Source of the DNA: Gemmatimonadota bacterium
Lineage (GTDB): Bacteria; Gemmatimonadota; Gemmatimonadetes; Gemmatimonadales; GWC2-71-9
Direction: 5' to 3'
Length of the DNA stretch: 7,792 nt
Assembly (NCBI GenBank): GCA_027294815.1
Contig: JAPULP010000386.1
Location: 1 to 7,792, forward strand
Position numbers and translations under genes: made by a program. This document shows positions 6,501-7,792 of the stretch, piece by piece. Every line of letters starts with the position of its first letter. Position 1 is the stretch's first letter. Under the pieces are notes generated by a model that was not told the origin of the DNA, did no database searches, and saw nothing but the letters and a program-made list of their open reading frames with translations.

Positions 6501-6596
6501 ATCGGTCTCGCACGTTCCACCGACTTTGGCGACGATTATGGGAGTTGGGGCATCTCACAGGCATCTACCGATCACCTCTACGGAGAACGAGCACCG

Positions 6597-7792
6597 ATGC
6601 ACCAACAATGTCCTGCGTGGATCGGCGGCGTGGCCTGCTTGGCCGCCGCCGTCATCGCCCCGATTCCGGGCGCAAGCCAGGTCCAGGTTCAACAGCTCGA
6701 CCGCGCGGAGGCCGTTTTTTCCGAGCCGTTCACCAGCGTGGCCGGCCTGCGGGAACTCAGCAACGGGCGGATCTTGATTGCGGACCGTACCGAAAAGCAC
6801 GTGAGCTTCATCGACTTTGCGACCGGTTCCATACGCCAGATCGGTCGAGTTGGCGAGGGGCCCAGCGAGTACCAGTCACCGGGTGGCCTGGTGACGTTGC
6901 CGGACGACTACACGTTGCTGCTCGATCTCGCCAACCTGCGTCTCACCCGTATCGCTCCCGACGGCAAGCTGGAAATGGAAAGCTGGCCCATGTTGAGCCC
7001 GAGCGGGCTCATTCGACCCACGGCGGCGGACGCCCAGGGACGGCTCTTTTACTCGGCCGGCGGCGGCCTGAGGGTCGCACGGGTCGGCGGTGGGGCTGCG
7101 CCGCCTTCCGACTCGATCCCCATCATGCGATGGGACCCCGCCACCGACATGACCGACACCGTGGGGACCTTTTACTCACCGTCCGGCACGAGTCGGGGCG
7201 GTGGCAATGTCAGCTTCAGCTCGGGCCGGTCGGGCCGTATCTCATTGGCCGGATTCCGGCAGCAGCCCTTCTCGCCGAGGGATGGCTGGACCGCCTTGCC
7301 GGACGGCGGGGTCGCGGTGGCGCGGGCGACGACATATCGGATGGATTGGTATAGAAACGGAGTGTCCACCGCCGGTCCGACGATCGAATACGATCCGATT
7401 CGTATCAACAAGGACGAGAAAGAAGCCTGGGCCGACGGGCAAGCGAACCAAACCGCGACCTTCGTGGCGCTCGATGGCGGTCCCGGCCGACGTGGAGGCG
7501 GCGGGACATTCGCAGTGCCGCGTCCCGACATCGACGAGATCGAATTCCCCGATCACAAACCGCCGTTCCCGACCACCGGCGTCCGAGCCACGCCAGACGG
7601 ACAGATTTGGGTTCAGCGTTACCAGCGGCACACCGAGGAGCGCGCGCTGTTCGACGTGTTCGACGGACGTGGAGAGTTGGTGAAGCAGGTGCTGCTCCCC
7701 GCAGGCCGGCGGCTCATCGGGTTTGGCAACGGCGTGCTGTATGCGGTGATGACGGACGAGGACGACCTACAGTGGTTGGAACGGTACAGACG
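6597..7792 (+). CDS. Exported beta-propeller (NHL/6-bladed type) protein of unknown function, 398 residues seen, open at the right edge
   Basis: No stop occurs from the ATG at 6597 to the window end. The N-terminus has a hydrophobic run (about residues 9-24, IGGVACLAAAVIA) and a probable signal-peptidase I site near GAS-QV (residue 28). The region before it lacks Lys or Arg, which is unusual. The mature part shows blade-like repeats of the form 'L-P-D/N-G-x-I-x-V...' ending in an F-D-x-x-G turn: about 50-77 (LRELSNGRILIADR), 98-124, 142-160, 231-255 (TALPDGGVAVAR) and 328-362 (VRATPDGQIWVQRY). The GRVGEGPSEYQSPG segment at 83-96 is typical of bacterial 6-bladed propellers. A Gly/Arg-rich insert lies at 294-303. 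GGAGA at 6582-6586 is a loosely spaced binding site (10 bases). The end of the seen part (DEDDLQWLERYR) and the family length suggest few residues are missing. Such proteins scaffold binding or, rarely, catalysis. No active site is recognisable here. Confidence 0.85.
   Translation, partial: MHQQCPAWIGGVACLAAAVIAPIPGASQVQVQQLDRAEAVFSEPFTSVAGLRELSNGRILIADRTEKHVSFIDFATGSIRQIGRVGEGPSEYQSPGGLVTLPDDYTLLLDLANLRLTRIAPDGKLEMESWPMLSPSGLIRPTAADAQGRLFYSAGGGLRVARVGGGAAPPSDSIPIMRWDPATDMTDTVGTFYSPSGTSRGGGNVSFSSGRSGRISLAGFRQQPFSPRDGWTALPDGGVAVARATTYRMDWYRNGVSTAGPTIEYDPIRINKDEKEAWADGQANQTATFVALDGGPGRRGGGGTFAVPRPDIDEIEFPDHKPPFPTTGVRATPDGQIWVQRYQRHTEERALFDVFDGRGELVKQVLLPAGRRLIGFGNGVLYAVMTDEDDLQWLERYR

Larger units (their letters stand above)
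6110..6596. other. Divergent intergenic region with no supported gene, C-rich and repeat-bearing
   Basis: These 487 bases lie between the start of the efflux operon (leftward) and the start of the propeller gene (rightward). Short reading frames cross the region, but they are Pro/His/Arg-rich, lack ribosome sites and resemble no protein I know, so I call none. From left to right it holds an AT-richer stretch (6155-6190), a strongly C-rich tract on the plus strand (6277-6410), a palindrome (6422-6437), a hairpin with a T-run (6448-6473) and an AT-rich block (6467-6500). Both promoters should lie here. Confidence 0.75.

Noticed and set aside
6597..6680. Lipoprotein signal at Cys14 of the propeller protein
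   Set aside because: The residues before it (GVAC) lack the Leu-type -3 residue, and the cysteine sits inside the hydrophobic core rather than after it. A signal peptidase I cut near residue 28 fits better.
6545..7354. A 269-codon plus-strand frame overlapping the propeller gene
   Set aside because: It is strongly Arg-rich and lacks domains. The overlapping frame from 6597 has a signal peptide, propeller repeats and no stop over 398 codons.
7172..7631. Minus-strand frames opposite the propeller gene
   Set aside because: They are shadows of the propeller frame, Pro/Arg-rich and without start signals or motifs.

Overview
The window is GC-rich, Gram-negative-type DNA. It holds most of a tripartite RND (resistance-nodulation-division) efflux operon on the minus strand. 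A roughly 490-base, C-rich intergenic region separates it from a divergent plus-strand gene for a secreted beta-propeller protein. An outer-membrane channel gene implies a two-membrane cell. The form of the RND pump (TM4 Asp-Asn, TM10 Asn-Asp) and the exported propeller with a GEGPSEYQSP-type motif recall Gemmatimonadota and related environmental phyla. That placement rests on family resemblance, not on a marker gene.

Layout, read along the minus strand (right to left). First comes a periplasmic membrane fusion (adaptor) protein at 6109-4928. After 16 bases comes a TolC-type outer membrane factor at 4911-3550. After 10 bases comes a full-length inner-membrane RND pump at 3539-234. It overlaps by four bases (ATGA) the start of a second RND pump at 237, which runs off the left edge. 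The order is adaptor, outer-membrane channel, pump, pump, with no gap large enough for an internal promoter, so one transcript is likely. The two pumps may form a heteromer, as MdtB and MdtC do, or two alternative pumps may share one adaptor and channel. The substrate cannot be read from the sequence.

The 6110-6596 intergenic region has no convincing gene but is rich in structure. It holds a weak sigma70-like promoter candidate for the operon, a five-run G-quadruplex motif on the minus strand, two imperfect 30-base tandem repeats and three 10-base GCTGCCCC repeats. It also holds a 16-base near-perfect palindrome and a terminator-like hairpin with six T residues facing right, although no plus-strand gene precedes it. 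An AT-rich block after the hairpin is the likeliest promoter area for the rightward gene.

The rightward gene (6597 to the right edge) encodes an exported protein built of propeller-like repeats. It is open to the window end and probably close to complete at about 400 residues. Its role is unknown and no link to the efflux pump is shown beyond divergent adjacency. I see no mobile element, CRISPR array, tRNA or rRNA, and no clearly new multi-gene system. The least explained part is the structured intergenic DNA.
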